From Parabacteroides sp. (GTDB lineage Bacteria > Bacteroidota > Bacteroidia > Bacteroidales > Tannerellaceae), in the NCBI GenBank assembly GCA_020026285.1, contig JAHHQS010000184.1:1-6850 (forward strand): a DNA stretch of 6,850 nucleotides, in the 5' to 3' direction. The notes under the pieces are model-generated. The model did not search any database, was not told the DNA's origin, and saw nothing but the letters and a program-made list of their open reading frames with translations. This document shows, in pieces, positions 6,605 to 6,850 of this stretch (positions within the stretch are counted from its first letter, which is position 1; the number at the start of each line of letters is the position of its first letter). The translations under genes and the position numbers were made by a program.

Positions 6605-6655
6605 TTGACACCCTATTTTTATAAGTTGATACCCCTTTATTTATTTTGACACCCC
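6605..6655 (+). repeat. Three direct repeats TTGAYACCC at 20-21 bp spacing
   Basis: Copies start at 6605 (TTGACACCC), 6626 (TTGATACCCC) and 6646 (TTGACACCCC), spaced 21 and 20 bp, i.e. two helical turns, so all face the same side of the DNA. Repeated sites like this serve as binding sites for regulators, initiators or transposases. Multiple ~20-bp repeats at an element end are a feature of IS21-family insertion sequences, but no transposase gene is visible here. Confidence 0.6.
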
Positions 6656-6660
6656 TATAA

Positions 6661-6691
6661 AATAAAAAATCTCTAGCACCATTTGCTAGAG
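6661..6691 (-). terminator. Intrinsic terminator, minus strand
   Basis: Minus strand: CTCTAGCA (6691-6684), loop AATGG, TGCTAGAG (6678-6671), then ATTTTTTATT. The 8-bp perfect stem with a T-rich tail is a standard Rho-independent terminator. It would end transcription entering from the right (through the hsdM relic) and insulate the defence operon promoter. On the plus strand the stem has no T tract after it. Confidence 0.8.
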
Positions 6692-6779
6692 TTACCTACT
6701 GATCTATTATTTTCTTATATTGTCTAAAGCCCTGTATTTGCCCACATTTCAGATGTCATTCAAATTCTCTTTGTATCAA

Positions 6780-6850
6780 TTACGCTAACTTCATTTCATA
6801 TATTCTATCATTTTCTTTTGGTTCAACTAATTTTGCAACCAGTTCAGATA
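6780..6850 (-). pseudogene. Truncated hsdM relic, 5' part beyond window
   Basis: On the minus strand an open frame enters from the right edge and ends at TAA (6782-6780). Its residues include LVAKLVEPKENDRIY, which match the block just before SAM motif I of HsdM (compare PKPGDSVYDPACGTGG in the fused gene). The next residues should be DPxCGxG, but the frame reads EMKLA and stops. The gene is therefore cut exactly before its SAM motif, and no continuation is found in other frames. The N-terminal half may persist to the right. Only 22 codons are visible, so the family call is good but not certain. Confidence 0.6.

Larger units (their letters stand above)
6458..6779. other. Non-coding control region between the operon and an hsdM relic
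   Basis: This 322-bp gap has no credible gene on either strand. From left to right it holds the leader and ribosome binding site of the operon, its promoter, an inverted repeat, a possible divergent promoter, three direct repeats, and a minus-strand terminator. The stretch 6692-6779 shows only short stop-interrupted frames, with no recognisable product. Confidence 0.7.

Noticed and set aside
6605..6651. TTGACA-like -35 boxes in the direct repeats (plus strand)
   Set aside because: No -10 box stands about 17 bases downstream of any of the three copies, so they are better treated as repeats than promoters.
6696..6755. 19-codon stop-bounded frame on the minus strand containing CGQIQGFRQYKKIID
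   Set aside because: It could be gene debris, but it is too short, has no start codon, and I do not recognise a family.
1..6850. CRISPR array, tRNA, rRNA or riboswitch
   Set aside because: No regularly spaced repeat-spacer pattern, tRNA cloverleaf, ribosomal RNA segment or long structured leader was seen on reading either strand. The operon leader is only about 50 bases.

Overview
The window is AT-rich. It has strong AGGAGG ribosome binding sites, a consensus TTGACA/TATAAT promoter and standard TGG tryptophan codons, which together suggest a low-GC Bacillota (Firmicutes) chromosome or a mobile element of one. No housekeeping gene is present. The window looks like part of a defence (restriction-modification) island.

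One operon on the minus strand fills positions 6540 down to 1 and continues past the left edge. A sigma-A type promoter (6512-6540) drives, in order: (1) 4871-6457, a catalytically degenerate HsdM-like methyltransferase fold fused to one HsdS-type target recognition domain; (2) 3871-4860, a PUA/EVE-like N-terminal domain followed by an HNH nuclease; (3) 1446-3863, an ADP-ribosylglycohydrolase (ARH/DraG family) in frame with a complete type I methyltransferase subunit HsdM; (4) 1-1453, a second HsdM nearly complete within the window. Genes are separated by 10 and 7 bp, or overlap by 8 bp, and the stop codons sit in or beside the next ribosome binding site, so the four are almost certainly co-transcribed and translationally coupled. 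No full HsdS or HsdR lies in the window; they could lie downstream (left of position 1), or the HNH protein could be the nuclease.

The most unusual point is the ARH-HsdM junction. The fusion depends on a run of eight A residues (minus strand, 3015-3008). Losing one A would end the ARH at a TGA that overlaps the ATG of HsdM codon 291 as ATGA, behind a GAGG ribosome binding site. Gaining one A would also stop translation within three codons. So the fusion is either a one-base slip of what was, or sometimes is, two coupled genes, or a site where slippage makes both forms, or a sequencing error.

The right 390 bp (6458-6850) is intergenic apart from a relic. It holds the operon promoter, a perfect 10-bp inverted repeat beside it, a possible divergent plus-strand promoter overlapping that repeat, three TTGAYACCC direct repeats at 20-21 bp spacing, a minus-strand intrinsic terminator, and the truncated end of yet another HsdM reading frame. 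Counting the degenerate one, four HsdM-derived sequences occur in under 7 kb, which points to repeated turnover of restriction-modification genes here.

Working model (inference): the operon encodes DNA recognition (TRD fusion), DNA methylation (two different HsdM subunits), a nuclease with a possible modified-base sensor (EVE-HNH), and an enzyme that removes ADP-ribose. The target of that last activity is unknown.
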